The notes beneath the pieces are model-generated. The model searched no databases. It saw only the letters and a program-made list of their open reading frames with translations, and was not told where the DNA came from. From assembly GCF_000023225.1 (NCBI RefSeq), contig NC_013173.1, positions 1,180,501 through 1,244,500 of the forward strand: 64,000 nucleotides of DNA, given 5' to 3'. Of this stretch, positions 8,786-17,128 are shown one piece after another. The DNA comes from Desulfomicrobium baculatum DSM 4028. GTDB lineage: Bacteria > Desulfobacterota > Desulfovibrionia > Desulfovibrionales > Desulfomicrobiaceae. How positions within the stretch are numbered: the stretch's first letter is position 1; every line of letters starts with the position of its first letter. The translations under genes and the position numbers were made by a program.

Positions 8786-10120
8786 ATGCGCAAATCAATG
8801 CATAAGTCAGAGGTGTTATCTCCTGTGCCGCAGGCCCTGACTCCGGGCGTGCACCTCATGGCCAAGCCTGCCGGGCCGGACTGCAACCTGCGCTGCGACT
8901 ACTGCTTCTATCTGGAGAAAGAGGTGTTTTTCCCCGGCGTCAAGCGGCCGCGCATGACGGACGAGGTGCTTGAAGCCTACGTGCGTCAGAGCGCCGCGGC
9001 CAACCTGGGCACGCCGGGGGGCCTGCTTTTCAGCTGGCAGGGTGGGGAACCGACGCTCATGGGGCTGGATTTTTTCCGCCGGGCCGTGGAGCTTGAGCAG
9101 AAATACTGCCAGGGCCAGGCCTTCGAGAACACCCTGCAGACCAATGGGACGCTGCTGACCGACGAGTGGTGCGAGTTTTTGGCTCAAAACAAATTTCTGG
9201 TGGGACTCAGCCTTGACGGCCCGGACTTCGTGCACGACCGCCACCGGCGTGATGCGGCGGGGCGGGGCACCTTCGAGCGGGTTCTGCGGTCGCTGAAGCT
9301 CCTGCAGAAGCATGGCGTGGACTACAACGTCATGGCCACGGTCGGCCGTGAGAGCGCCCGGCATCCACTTGAGATCTATTCCTTCTTCAAGGACCAGGGC
9401 GTGCGCCACGTCCAGTTTTCGCCCATCGTGGAACGAGAACCGGATGAGAGTGCGCGGGCGCTGGGGCTGAACCTGGCCACGCCGCCCTTGGCGCGGCACA
9501 AAAGCAGTTCCGCCGTCACGCCTTGGAGCGTCGAGCCGGAGAGCTTCGGAGACTTCCTGGTCGCCATTTTCGACACCTGGGTCCGCCACGACGTGGGCTC
9601 CATGTTCGTCATGAATTTCGAATGGGCCCTAGCCAGCGCCCTGGGCGAGGAGGGCGCGGTCTGCACCATGGCCCGCCATTGCGGCAACGCCTGCATCGTC
9701 GAGCACAACGGGGACGTCTATGCCTGTGACCATTTCGTGTACCCGGAATACAGGCTGGGAAACATTCTGACGGGCGACGTCGCCGCCATGGTTGCGTCGA
9801 AGAGGCAGCTTGAATGGGGGCGGCGCAAGGAATCGGCGCTGCCCAGGCAGTGCCTGGAATGCCCGGTCGGCCGGGTTTGCCGGGGCGGATGCCAGAAGCA
9901 CAGGTTCGTCGAAACCGAGTCGAAAGAGGCGGGTCTCAATTATCTCTGCCCTGGATATTCAAAGTATTATAATCACATAGGTAAGTACATGGTCGGATTC
10001 CGCAAGCTCGCGGAGCTGGATTTTCCGCCCGAGCGGATCATGGGGGCCATCGACGCGCCGCTTTTGCTCCCGGCCTCGGAGAAGTCCGGCAACCAGCCGG
10101 TGTTGTTGTGGATTCGCTGA
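8786..10120 (+). CDS. Anaerobic sulfatase-maturating enzyme (radical SAM, SPASM)
   Basis: Radical S-adenosylmethionine enzyme of about 444 residues that converts the active-site Ser or Cys of a sulfatase to formylglycine without oxygen. Seen: the CNLRCDYC cluster motif near residues 33-40, the GGEPTL segment (SAM contact), and the C-terminal SPASM cysteines (CGNACIVEHNGDVYACDHF, CLECPVGRVCRGGC) that bind two more Fe-S clusters. The cytosolic location fits maturation before export. It sits between the DUF1254 gene (7-base gap) and the sulfatase at 10163, its evident substrate. A GTG at 8780 is an alternative start; ATG 8786 is preferred but the ribosome site is weak for both. Confidence 0.93.
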   Translation: MRKSMHKSEVLSPVPQALTPGVHLMAKPAGPDCNLRCDYCFYLEKEVFFPGVKRPRMTDEVLEAYVRQSAAANLGTPGGLLFSWQGGEPTLMGLDFFRRAVELEQKYCQGQAFENTLQTNGTLLTDEWCEFLAQNKFLVGLSLDGPDFVHDRHRRDAAGRGTFERVLRSLKLLQKHGVDYNVMATVGRESARHPLEIYSFFKDQGVRHVQFSPIVEREPDESARALGLNLATPPLARHKSSSAVTPWSVEPESFGDFLVAIFDTWVRHDVGSMFVMNFEWALASALGEEGAVCTMARHCGNACIVEHNGDVYACDHFVYPEYRLGNILTGDVAAMVASKRQLEWGRRKESALPRQCLECPVGRVCRGGCQKHRFVETESKEAGLNYLCPGYSKYYNHIGKYMVGFRKLAELDFPPERIMGAIDAPLLLPASEKSGNQPVLLWIR

Positions 10121-10162
10121 CCTGAACATGAATTTTGCACTATAAACTAAAGGAGATTCATT

Positions 10163-12622
10163 ATGGCTACACCACGAAGGGCGCTGACCGCCCTGGGCGG
10201 CCTGGGCATGGCCCTGGCCGCGTTCTTCATGCAGCAGCCCGTCGTCGCCCTGGCGCAGCAGGCGTCGGATGGCCTGGACCGTACGGTTCTGCCCATAACG
10301 GAGCCAAAGCGCGAGAGGTCCAAGGAAATCGATGCGAGCAAAGCCATTGCCCCGCCCAGGTTTGCCGTCACGCCTCCCAAGGGTGCACCCAACGTGGTCG
10401 TCGTGCTCATCGACGATCTCGGCTTTGCCGGGACCAGCGCCTTCGGCGGGCCCATCGACACGCCCACCTTCGACCGCATCGCCGGTGAAGGCGTGTATTA
10501 CAACAACTTTCACACCACGGCGGTCTCCTCGCCTACGCGGTCGGCCCTCAAAAGCGGTCGCAACCACCACGTCAACAACATGGGCGGCATCACCGAGATG
10601 GGCACGGCTTTTCCCGGCAACACCGGGCAGATCCCCGGCGAAGTCGCCCCGGTTGCCGAGATGCTGCGTCTGAACGGATACAGCACCGCCGCCTTTGGCA
10701 AATGGCACGAAACCGCAGCCTGGGAGACCAGCGTGTCAGGGCCGTTCGATCGTTGGCCGACTCGCCAGGGCTTCGACAAGTTCTACGGGTTCCTGGGCGG
10801 CGAGACCAACCAGTGGGCACCGTTCATCTATGATGGCACCCATCAGGTGGAACTGCCTGATGATCCTGACTATCATTTTATGACTGACATGACCGACCAA
10901 ACCGTGGCCTGGATCAAACATCAGAAGGCCCTGACCCCGGACAAGCCGTTTTTCGTCTATTTCGCCCCCGGAGCGGTTCATGCGCCGCATCATGTGCCCC
11001 AGGAATGGATTGCCAAGCAGAAGGGCAAGTTCGATCAGGGCTGGGATACGCTGCGCGAACAAATTCTGGCCCGGCAGATTGAGCGCGGCGTGGTGCCCAA
11101 GGGCACGAAGCTCGCCCCCAAGCCCGAGGCGATTCCGGACTGGAACTCTCTGTCCGATGATGAAAAGCGCCTCTTCAGCCGCCAGGCCGAAGTCTTTGCG
11201 GCTTTTCTGGACATGACCGACTATGAGGTAGGTAGGGTGATCAAGGCCCTGGAGGAGACGGGCCAACTTGACAACACGATGGTCATCTTCGTTTACGGCG
11301 ACAACGGCACCAGCGCCGAGGGCGGGCGTAACGGCATGTTCAGCGAGATGACGTATTTCAACGGCGTGCAGGAAACCGTGCCGGATATGCTCAAATTCAT
11401 CGACAAGTGGGGCGGCCCCGAGACCTATCCGCACATGGCGGCCGGTTGGGCCGTGGCCCTCGACACTCCGTACCAGTGGACCAAGCAGGTTGCCTCGGAC
11501 CACGGGGGAACCAAGGTCGGCATGGCCATCCGCTGGCCCGCCGGTATGAAGGCCAAGGGTGAGCTTCGCAGACAGTTTCACCATGTCATCGACGTGGCTC
11601 CGACCATTTTGGAGGCCGCCAATCTGCCCGAACCAAAGACTGTCAACGGTGTCGAGCAGTATCCCATGGACGGCGTGAGCATGGTTTACAGCTTCGATGA
11701 CGCCAAGGCCCAGGAACGGCACACGACCCAGTACTTCGAGATGTCCGGCAACCGCGCCATCTATCACGACGGTTGGTTTGCACGGACCATCTTCAAGGCG
11801 CCTTGGGAAGCCAAGCCCCGCCGTGACGTGGCGGACGATTCCGCATGGGAACTCTACGACACTCGCACCGACTTCAGCCTGATCAATGACCTCTCAAAGC
11901 AAAACCCGCAGAAGCTTAAAGAAATGCAGGCGTTGTTCCTGGTGGAAGCGGAGCGGAATTTTGCGCTGCCCATGGAAGGCCGCATCTTCGAGCGTCTCAA
12001 TGCGGAACTGGTAGGGCGCCCCGACCTGATGGCCGGCCGGACGTCCATCACCCTGGCCGGTGGCATGACCGGCATGGGTGAAAACGTGTTCCTGAACATC
12101 AAGAACAAGTCCAAGACCGTCACCGCCGAGATCGAGGTGCCCGAAGACAAGGATGCCAACGGCATCATCATTGCCCAGGGTGGTCGTTTCGGCGGCTGGG
12201 CCATGTACGTCAAGGACGGTGTGCCAGCCTACGACTACAATTTCCTGGGCATGGAGCGTACGACCGTAACCGGGACCGAGAAGCTTAAGGGCGGAAAATA
12301 CACGCTGCGCTTCGAGTTCGCCTACGATGGCGGAGGGTTTGGCAAGGGCGGGATGGGAACGCTTTATGTGAACGACAAGAAGGTCGGAGAGGGTCGCATC
12401 GAGCGCACGCAGCCAATGATATTCTCCGCGGATGAAACCGCCGATGTGGGCATCGACCTGGCGACGCCGGTGGTGGAATCCATCGGGGCGGAAGCGAGGT
12501 CCCGCTTCAACGGCCGGATTCAGAAGGTGACAGTGGAAGTCAAGGCCGCAAAGCCTGCAGAGAAGGCCGAAGCCGACGCCGCAGCTACCCTCCTGGCCCA
12601 TAAGAAGGCCCTGGCGGATTAG
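10163..12622 (+). CDS. Serine-type arylsulfatase, exported
   Basis: Sulfatase of 819 residues that should hydrolyse sulfate esters. The N-terminus (1-33) is an export signal with two N-terminal arginines. The metal-binding start VVVVLIDDLGFAG gives the Asp pair. The formylglycine motif reads SSPTRSALKSGR with Ser at about residue 122 in place of Cys, hence a Ser-type enzyme that needs an anaerobic maturase; one is encoded just upstream. DNGTSAEGGRNG and DHGGTKVG supply further metal and sulfate ligands. The C-terminal 200 residues form a beta-rich domain found in long arylsulfatases. AAAGGAG before ATG 10163. The natural substrate cannot be told from sequence. Confidence 0.93.
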   Translation: MATPRRALTALGGLGMALAAFFMQQPVVALAQQASDGLDRTVLPITEPKRERSKEIDASKAIAPPRFAVTPPKGAPNVVVVLIDDLGFAGTSAFGGPIDTPTFDRIAGEGVYYNNFHTTAVSSPTRSALKSGRNHHVNNMGGITEMGTAFPGNTGQIPGEVAPVAEMLRLNGYSTAAFGKWHETAAWETSVSGPFDRWPTRQGFDKFYGFLGGETNQWAPFIYDGTHQVELPDDPDYHFMTDMTDQTVAWIKHQKALTPDKPFFVYFAPGAVHAPHHVPQEWIAKQKGKFDQGWDTLREQILARQIERGVVPKGTKLAPKPEAIPDWNSLSDDEKRLFSRQAEVFAAFLDMTDYEVGRVIKALEETGQLDNTMVIFVYGDNGTSAEGGRNGMFSEMTYFNGVQETVPDMLKFIDKWGGPETYPHMAAGWAVALDTPYQWTKQVASDHGGTKVGMAIRWPAGMKAKGELRRQFHHVIDVAPTILEAANLPEPKTVNGVEQYPMDGVSMVYSFDDAKAQERHTTQYFEMSGNRAIYHDGWFARTIFKAPWEAKPRRDVADDSAWELYDTRTDFSLINDLSKQNPQKLKEMQALFLVEAERNFALPMEGRIFERLNAELVGRPDLMAGRTSITLAGGMTGMGENVFLNIKNKSKTVTAEIEVPEDKDANGIIIAQGGRFGGWAMYVKDGVPAYDYNFLGMERTTVTGTEKLKGGKYTLRFEFAYDGGGFGKGGMGTLYVNDKKVGEGRIERTQPMIFSADETADVGIDLATPVVESIGAEARSRFNGRIQKVTVEVKAAKPAEKAEADAAATLLAHKKALAD

Positions 12623-12632
12623 ACGAATCATG

Positions 12633-12671
12633 CAACGGGCAGGATCGGGGCTAACCCGGCCCTGCCCGTTG
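12633..12671 (+). terminator. Hairpin after the sulfatase gene
   Basis: CAACGGGCAGG (12633-12643) pairs with CCTGCCCGTTG (12661-12671), with an inner CGGG/CCCG stem. No strong T run follows. Probable end of the DUF1254-maturase-sulfatase unit. Confidence 0.65.
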
Positions 12672-12736
12672 AACAGTTTCGGAGTTCTTCCCACGCAAGA
12701 ACAACGCAGCCCGCATGGCCAGCAGACAGGAGCCAT

Positions 12737-14689
12737 ATGCCTTCTTCCAGAAATAGCGGTCTCATTTTACTGGAGCGCTCGCATCGGATTCCGCGCCATT
12801 TCCGCCCTGGCTTCCTGATGAAGTTCGGCAACGCCATACGACAGTGGCAATGGGGCGGGATTTTGCTCCTGTTCATTGCCGCCTTGAGTCTGACCGGCTG
12901 CGCCACGACCATGGGCGTTCGTCCTGGCGATCCCCGCGACATCTACGGCCAGATTTCGGTCAGCGCCATCAGCGCGGACGAGTGCAGCCATTTTTCCCTT
13001 GATGTTCTCAGTCGCTTCGATCTGGTGGATGCGTTCAGCAAAGACCCCGGTCCGGTGCTCACAGCGCTGCACAAAGAAGCCGTCAGGGACTACCGCACCG
13101 ACACGGTCTTTGCCCTGGCGGAACTGAGCTATCTGGCCGGGATGCGTGCGCGCAGCAAGGGGCCGGGCGCGTCCAATCCGCTTTTCTTTGCCTCGGTCTT
13201 CTATGCCTACCAGTATCTTGTCGGCGGTGATGGGCACACGCCTCCCGACGCGCATGACCGCCGCTTCCGTCTGGTCTGCGACCTGTACAACAGCGCCCTG
13301 GCCGAAGCCTTGACCGATGCGGACGGCGTCATGCGCATCGCTTCCGGCAGGGTGGTCACGAATATCGGCCGCTTCGGCTTTGACCTCGATGGGTCGCATT
13401 TTCAACAGAATTTGGGAGAAATTGAGCGGTTCGTGTCCGCCGACCGCATCATCGTGCAGGGCTTCAGCCGCAGAAACCGGGATGCTGGCCTGGGTGCGCC
13501 GGTCATTGCCGTGCAGAAGAAACCCGAAGGGGCCCCGGCCTTCCGGTCCAGTCCGGCCACGGTCTTTCTGCGTTTCGCCTTCACACTGCAGGAGCTGGGC
13601 AAAGGTGACGGCCAGGCCACGTTGGAGCTTTATTCAGCTTTTGAAAATACGCAGGTCGAGCTTGGCGGCAAGCCCGTGCCCCTGGAGCGCGACACCACGG
13701 CCCAACTGGCCTACCAGATCGATCAGCCCTATGTTCAGTCTTTGGGTGTCCGTGAGTTTCTGTTCGGGACCAGCTTTATCAAGGCGGGCATTTTTCCCTT
13801 GCAACCCCACGACCCGGGCAAGATTCCCCTTGTTCTGGTTCACGGCACCTTCAGTAGCCCGGTCGCCTGGGGGGAAATGGTCAACACCTTGCACGCCGAC
13901 CCCGTCATCGCCAAGAAATTCCAGATTTGGAACTTCTTCTACGACAGCGGCAAGCGCATCGGAATCTCCTCCCACGAGCTGCGGGACGCCCTAAGCCGTA
14001 AGATGCGCGATCTCGATCCCGAAGGCGTTAATCCTGCACTGCAGCGCATGGTCGTCATCGGCCACAGCCAGGGCGGCCTGCTGACCAAGATGACCGCCAC
14101 GGATACCGGGGATGCCTTTGTGCGTTTGGCCACGGGAAAACCCCTGGCCGAGCTTGAACTGTCAGCGGAGGACCGCGCTGAGGTCGAGAGGGAGTCCGTG
14201 TTCACGCGCCTGCCCTTTGTCAGCAGGGTAGTATTCATTTCCACGCCGCACCGGGGGAGCTTTTTGTCTCAGAACTGGGTCCGTAGCCTGGTGCTCAAGG
14301 TGCTGACCCTGCCCAAGGATGTCCTGCAGTCCACCGCACGACTCATGGACACCGTGACACGACTGGGCGTGAATAAAGAGGCCGTCGGCGAGATGGTCGG
14401 CACCAGCAGTCTCGACGTCATGTCCCCCAGGAACCCGATCCTGCATACCCTGGCAGACATCCCCTTGGCTCCCGGAGTCAAGGGGCACTCCATCATCGCC
14501 ATCGACGGCGACGAGACTCCTCCCGACGGCGACGACGGCGTGGTTAAATACACCAGTGCGCACGTGGATTACGTGGAATCGGAATTCCTGGTCCGCCACG
14601 GCCATTCCTGCCAGAGCCACCCGCTGGTCATTGAGGAGGTACGCCGGATTCTGCTCGAACATCTGCGGGAGGGCCGGAATCTGGATTGA
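12737..14689 (+). CDS. Alpha/beta-hydrolase lipoprotein (esterase-like)
   Basis: A 650-residue protein with a lipobox (LSLTGC, Cys near residue 54 from this start) and a C-terminal alpha/beta-hydrolase domain. Seen: the oxyanion segment VLVHGTFSSP (about 371-380), the nucleophile elbow GHSQGG (Ser about 444) and a late His (about 505, STPHRGS) typical of lipase-like enzymes. The first 330 residues are an all-purpose N-terminal domain I do not recognise. Start choice: AGGAG precedes ATG 12737, but the normal-length lipoprotein signal begins at ATG 12818 (MKFGNAIRQWQ), which lacks a ribosome site. Envelope esterase or lipase; substrate unknown. Confidence 0.82.
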   Translation: MPSSRNSGLILLERSHRIPRHFRPGFLMKFGNAIRQWQWGGILLLFIAALSLTGCATTMGVRPGDPRDIYGQISVSAISADECSHFSLDVLSRFDLVDAFSKDPGPVLTALHKEAVRDYRTDTVFALAELSYLAGMRARSKGPGASNPLFFASVFYAYQYLVGGDGHTPPDAHDRRFRLVCDLYNSALAEALTDADGVMRIASGRVVTNIGRFGFDLDGSHFQQNLGEIERFVSADRIIVQGFSRRNRDAGLGAPVIAVQKKPEGAPAFRSSPATVFLRFAFTLQELGKGDGQATLELYSAFENTQVELGGKPVPLERDTTAQLAYQIDQPYVQSLGVREFLFGTSFIKAGIFPLQPHDPGKIPLVLVHGTFSSPVAWGEMVNTLHADPVIAKKFQIWNFFYDSGKRIGISSHELRDALSRKMRDLDPEGVNPALQRMVVIGHSQGGLLTKMTATDTGDAFVRLATGKPLAELELSAEDRAEVERESVFTRLPFVSRVVFISTPHRGSFLSQNWVRSLVLKVLTLPKDVLQSTARLMDTVTRLGVNKEAVGEMVGTSSLDVMSPRNPILHTLADIPLAPGVKGHSIIAIDGDETPPDGDDGVVKYTSAHVDYVESEFLVRHGHSCQSHPLVIEEVRRILLEHLREGRNLD

Positions 14690-14851
14690 ATGTGCAATGA
14701 GATTTCGCGGAGGTGCGTTTCCTGTATGCCGGTCCCTAAAAATTTCCCGGACGTCGGGATCGTCGCACGGATGTGGATGGACATGGCGATACGCATTTTT
14801 GAGTGAATGCATGGCGGAACACGAACCATCTCAACAAAAGGGGAAAACATC

Positions 14852-15238
14852 ATGAGAAAAAAGATTGTGCTGCTTATGCTAGCAGGACTCCTGGCGCTTC
14901 CTGTGCTGGCCGGCGCGGGGGTGACGGAGAAGCAGTTTGAACTCACGAACACCCAGGATCTGATCGACCTGTGCACCGCGACAGCAGACGATCCGCTCTA
15001 CAACCATGCCGTGAACTTCTGCCACGGGTACCTTGTGGGCGCGTTCCAGTATTACGCGGCCGCAGCGGCGGGGCCCAACGGGGTCAAGCTGGTCTGCTAC
15101 CCGGACAAGCATCCGACACGCAACCAGGTCATCGACATGTTTGTCCAGTGGGCCAAGGCGCATCCCGAATACATGCAGGAGAGGGCCGTTGAAACGGAGT
15201 TCCGGTTCCTGATGGAGACGTGGCCCTGCAATAAGTGA
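14852..15238 (+). CDS. Exported Rap1a/Tai-like immunity-domain protein
   Basis: A 128-residue protein with a signal peptide (about 1-21). The mature part has the spacing of the Rap1a/Tai family: DLCTATADDPLYNHAVNFCHGYLVGA, then HPTRNQVIDMFVQWAKAHPEYM and a final Cys (TWPCNK), with Cys pairs that should form disulfides. Rap1a and Tai proteins are periplasmic antidotes to type VI secretion amidase effectors. No effector or type VI gene is visible near it, so here it may have a different role; many orphan copies exist. AAAAGGGG precedes ATG 14852. Confidence 0.78.
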   Translation: MRKKIVLLMLAGLLALPVLAGAGVTEKQFELTNTQDLIDLCTATADDPLYNHAVNFCHGYLVGAFQYYAAAAAGPNGVKLVCYPDKHPTRNQVIDMFVQWAKAHPEYMQERAVETEFRFLMETWPCNK

Positions 15239-15318
15239 CACTCATGCTCCTCGGCCTGAGACTCTTGTCGGGGGCGTTACTGGCGCTTGATTTCAAATGG
15301 AGCGCAAAGGAGAAACCC

Positions 15319-15591
15319 ATGAAAAAAACTCTTCTCGTCATGACGTTGATCATCGCAATTTTTCTGTCGGGCTGCTCGGGCATGTCGGATACCCAGCAGC
15401 GCACCCTGAGCGGCGGCGCCATCGGTGCCAGCGCAGGAGCCATTGTCGGGGCTGTCGCCGGCAACACGGGCATGGGCCTGGCCATTGGCGCGGCTGCGGG
15501 TGCGGCGGGCGGATATCTGTACGACCAGCATGAAAAATCCAAGGAATCCGCCTACAAGGACGGCTACAACGCCGGGCAGAAGGCCAAGTAG
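15319..15591 (+). CDS. Glycine-zipper lipoprotein
   Basis: A 90-residue lipoprotein: signal peptide with lipobox FLSGC (Cys about 17), then a glycine-zipper hairpin (GGAIGASAGAIVGAVAG and GLAIGAAAGAAGGYLYD) and a short charged tail. Such proteins (OmpA-like/YMGG-like, SlyB-like) insert in or lie along the outer membrane. AAAGGAG lies before ATG 15319. The frame is open to 15235, but only the later start gives a proper lipoprotein signal. Confidence 0.82.
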   Translation: MKKTLLVMTLIIAIFLSGCSGMSDTQQRTLSGGAIGASAGAIVGAVAGNTGMGLAIGAAAGAAGGYLYDQHEKSKESAYKDGYNAGQKAK

Positions 15592-15603
15592 GAGCATCGA
15601 GAG

Positions 15604-15660
15604 CCACGGCTGCGCCCTCTAAAGGATGACCTTCCGGTCACTTTTCGGGTGGAGCCGTGG
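15604..15660. repeat. Interrupted inverted repeat with nested hairpin
   Basis: CCACGGCT (15604-15611) pairs with AGCCGTGG (15653-15660), continued inward by CGCCC (15613-15617) with GGGTG (15647-15651). Inside lies a second hairpin, TGACC (15627-15631) with GGTCA (15636-15640). It is probably a transcript structure at the end of the lipoprotein gene. Confidence 0.55.
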
Positions 15661-15732
15661 TTCGGCGGAGTTTAGTCGGCCGATTTTCAGAATCTTGCAA
15701 CCTCAACGTCAACAACAGACAGGAACCTTACC

Positions 15733-16347
15733 ATGATCGACACGAATTCTTTTTGTTCGCATCGGAGCATCGCGCTGTGCGCGCTTCCCTTCGCTCTTTT
15801 GTGTTTTCTCTTTCTCGCGCCGGTGCAGGCGTCGGCCTCCAGCGCCACCGTATATGTCGAAGGCGTGCCGGGCGGCGTCATCGTGCACACTGAGGAAGTC
15901 ACCGCCAAAGTCATGGAAATTGACCATGCGAAACGCACCGTCACCCTCCAGTCCCCCGATGGGGAAACCTTTGCCGCAAAAGTCGGCGAAGGGGCCGTCA
16001 ATTTCGACCAGGTTGCCGTGGGTGATATGGTCAACGTGACCTTGACCGAGGAACTCGTCGTGTTTCTCGACGAGGAGGGGGCCGCTCCGGTTGATTCGTC
16101 ATCAGCGGCTCTGGCCACTGCCCCTAAGGGCGCGCAGCCCGGCGGGCTCGTTGCCGCGACAAACCAGGTCACAGGCACGGTCACGGCCATCGATCATGAG
16201 CAGCGCACCGCCACATTGCAGTTTAAGGACGGCAGCACGAAAACACTGCCTGTGCGCGACGATATCGACCTGACCCTGCGCAAGGTCGGCGACCAGGTGG
16301 TGTTTCGTCTCACCGAGAAGCTCGCGATCTCCGTCGAGAAGCCCTGA
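15733..16347 (+). CDS. Exported protein with two repeated small beta domains
   Basis: A 204-residue protein with a signal peptide (about 1-35). The rest holds two similar modules of about 60 residues: VTAKVMEIDHAKRTVTLQSPDG..VGDMVNVTLTEELVV and VTGTVTAIDHEQRTATLQFKDG..VGDQVVFRLTEKLAI. The pattern recalls small OB-like or DUF5666-like beta barrels. The linker is rich in Ala, Ser and Gly. AGGAA precedes the ATG. A strong terminator follows at 16418. Function unknown, but the internal duplication is clear. Confidence 0.78.
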   Translation: MIDTNSFCSHRSIALCALPFALLCFLFLAPVQASASSATVYVEGVPGGVIVHTEEVTAKVMEIDHAKRTVTLQSPDGETFAAKVGEGAVNFDQVAVGDMVNVTLTEELVVFLDEEGAAPVDSSSAALATAPKGAQPGGLVAATNQVTGTVTAIDHEQRTATLQFKDGSTKTLPVRDDIDLTLRKVGDQVVFRLTEKLAISVEKP

Positions 16348-16417
16348 GCGGGACGTCCTGCGCAGGCAGCCCTGGATTTCGTCCAGGAAGCAGTCGCTCA
16401 AAGTCAGCAAAGTACCC

Positions 16418-16451
16418 AGGTCGTGAGTCAAACCAGGCTCACGACCTTTTT
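16418..16451 (+). terminator. Rho-independent terminator
   Basis: AGGTCGTGAG (16418-16427) pairs with CTCACGACCT (16438-16447) around a ten-base loop, followed by a T run to 16451. Ends the envelope gene series before the pseudogene. Confidence 0.9.
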
Positions 16452-16516
16452 CCCCGATGAGGAAGTTGGACATTGTAAACATGCAGCCATGAGTCCCATT
16501 CGGACCGAGGTGCGCC

Positions 16517-17035
16517 ATGACCGCCGAACAGATCAGGCTTGATGAATCGCGTGAAAAAGGTGTTCTTTGGAAAAAATGGGGGCCGTAACTTTCGGAGCGG
16601 CAGTGAGGGACGGTCCGGGAGGACTACAGCGAAAACGGCGACGCCTGGAATTTTTTCACCCACGACCATGCCCGCTCCCGCGCCTACCGCTGGGGCGAGG
16701 ACGGCATCGCCGGCATCTCCGACGACAGGCAGCGGCTGTGCTTCGCCCTGGCCCTGTGGAACGGGCGCGATGCCATCTTGAAGGAGCGCCTCTTCGGGTT
16801 GACCAACAGCGAGGGGGACGGAACGCGGTACATCACCGTGCTCAATTTCTCCGGCGAAAGGTCGCAGGCGCGTGTCCATCTGCCTTGGGAAGATCTGCGA
16901 GGAGGGATGTGGCGCTTGAATGACCTGCTTGCCAGCGAATCCTTCGACAGGAGCGGGGACGAGATGCTGGACGGGGGGTTGTTCGTGGACTTTGGGCCCT
17001 GGCGCTTCCACCTGCTTGAGGTGCTGCCCGGCTGA
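16517..17035 (+). pseudogene. Fusion remnant: GH63-type glucosidase start joined to amylase-type end
   Basis: Read from ATG 16517, the frame gives a GH63/MGH1-like glucosidase N-terminus (RLDESREKG..KKWGP*LSERQ*GTVREDY, then [22 protein letters not shown] and LFGLTNSEG). TAA at 16586-16588 replaces an expected Tyr and TGA at 16604-16606 an expected Trp. After NSEG the sequence jumps, in frame, to what looks like the end of an alpha-amylase or trehalose-synthase-like protein ([36 protein letters not shown]). Full-length parents would be roughly 900 and several hundred residues. The best explanation is a deletion joining two neighbouring carbohydrate genes, followed by stop mutations. Not functional. 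Confidence 0.8.
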
Positions 17036-17040
17036 CGCGG

Positions 17041-17113
17041 CCCCGCAGAATGCGGGGATGGGATTGTGCTGCGGACATTGTGCCGGTCGGACCCTTGCGG
17101 GGCCGACCGGCAC
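17041..17113. terminator. Two hairpins between the pseudogene and the VWA-OmpA gene
   Basis: CCCCGCA/TGCGGGG (17041-17057) and an 11-bp stem GTGCCGGTCGG (17080-17090) with CCGACCGGCAC (17103-17113). The second lies just downstream of the leftward gene ending at 17129 and is its likely terminator, although it lacks a T run. Confidence 0.6.
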
Positions 17114-17128
17114 AACTCGTTATGGTTC

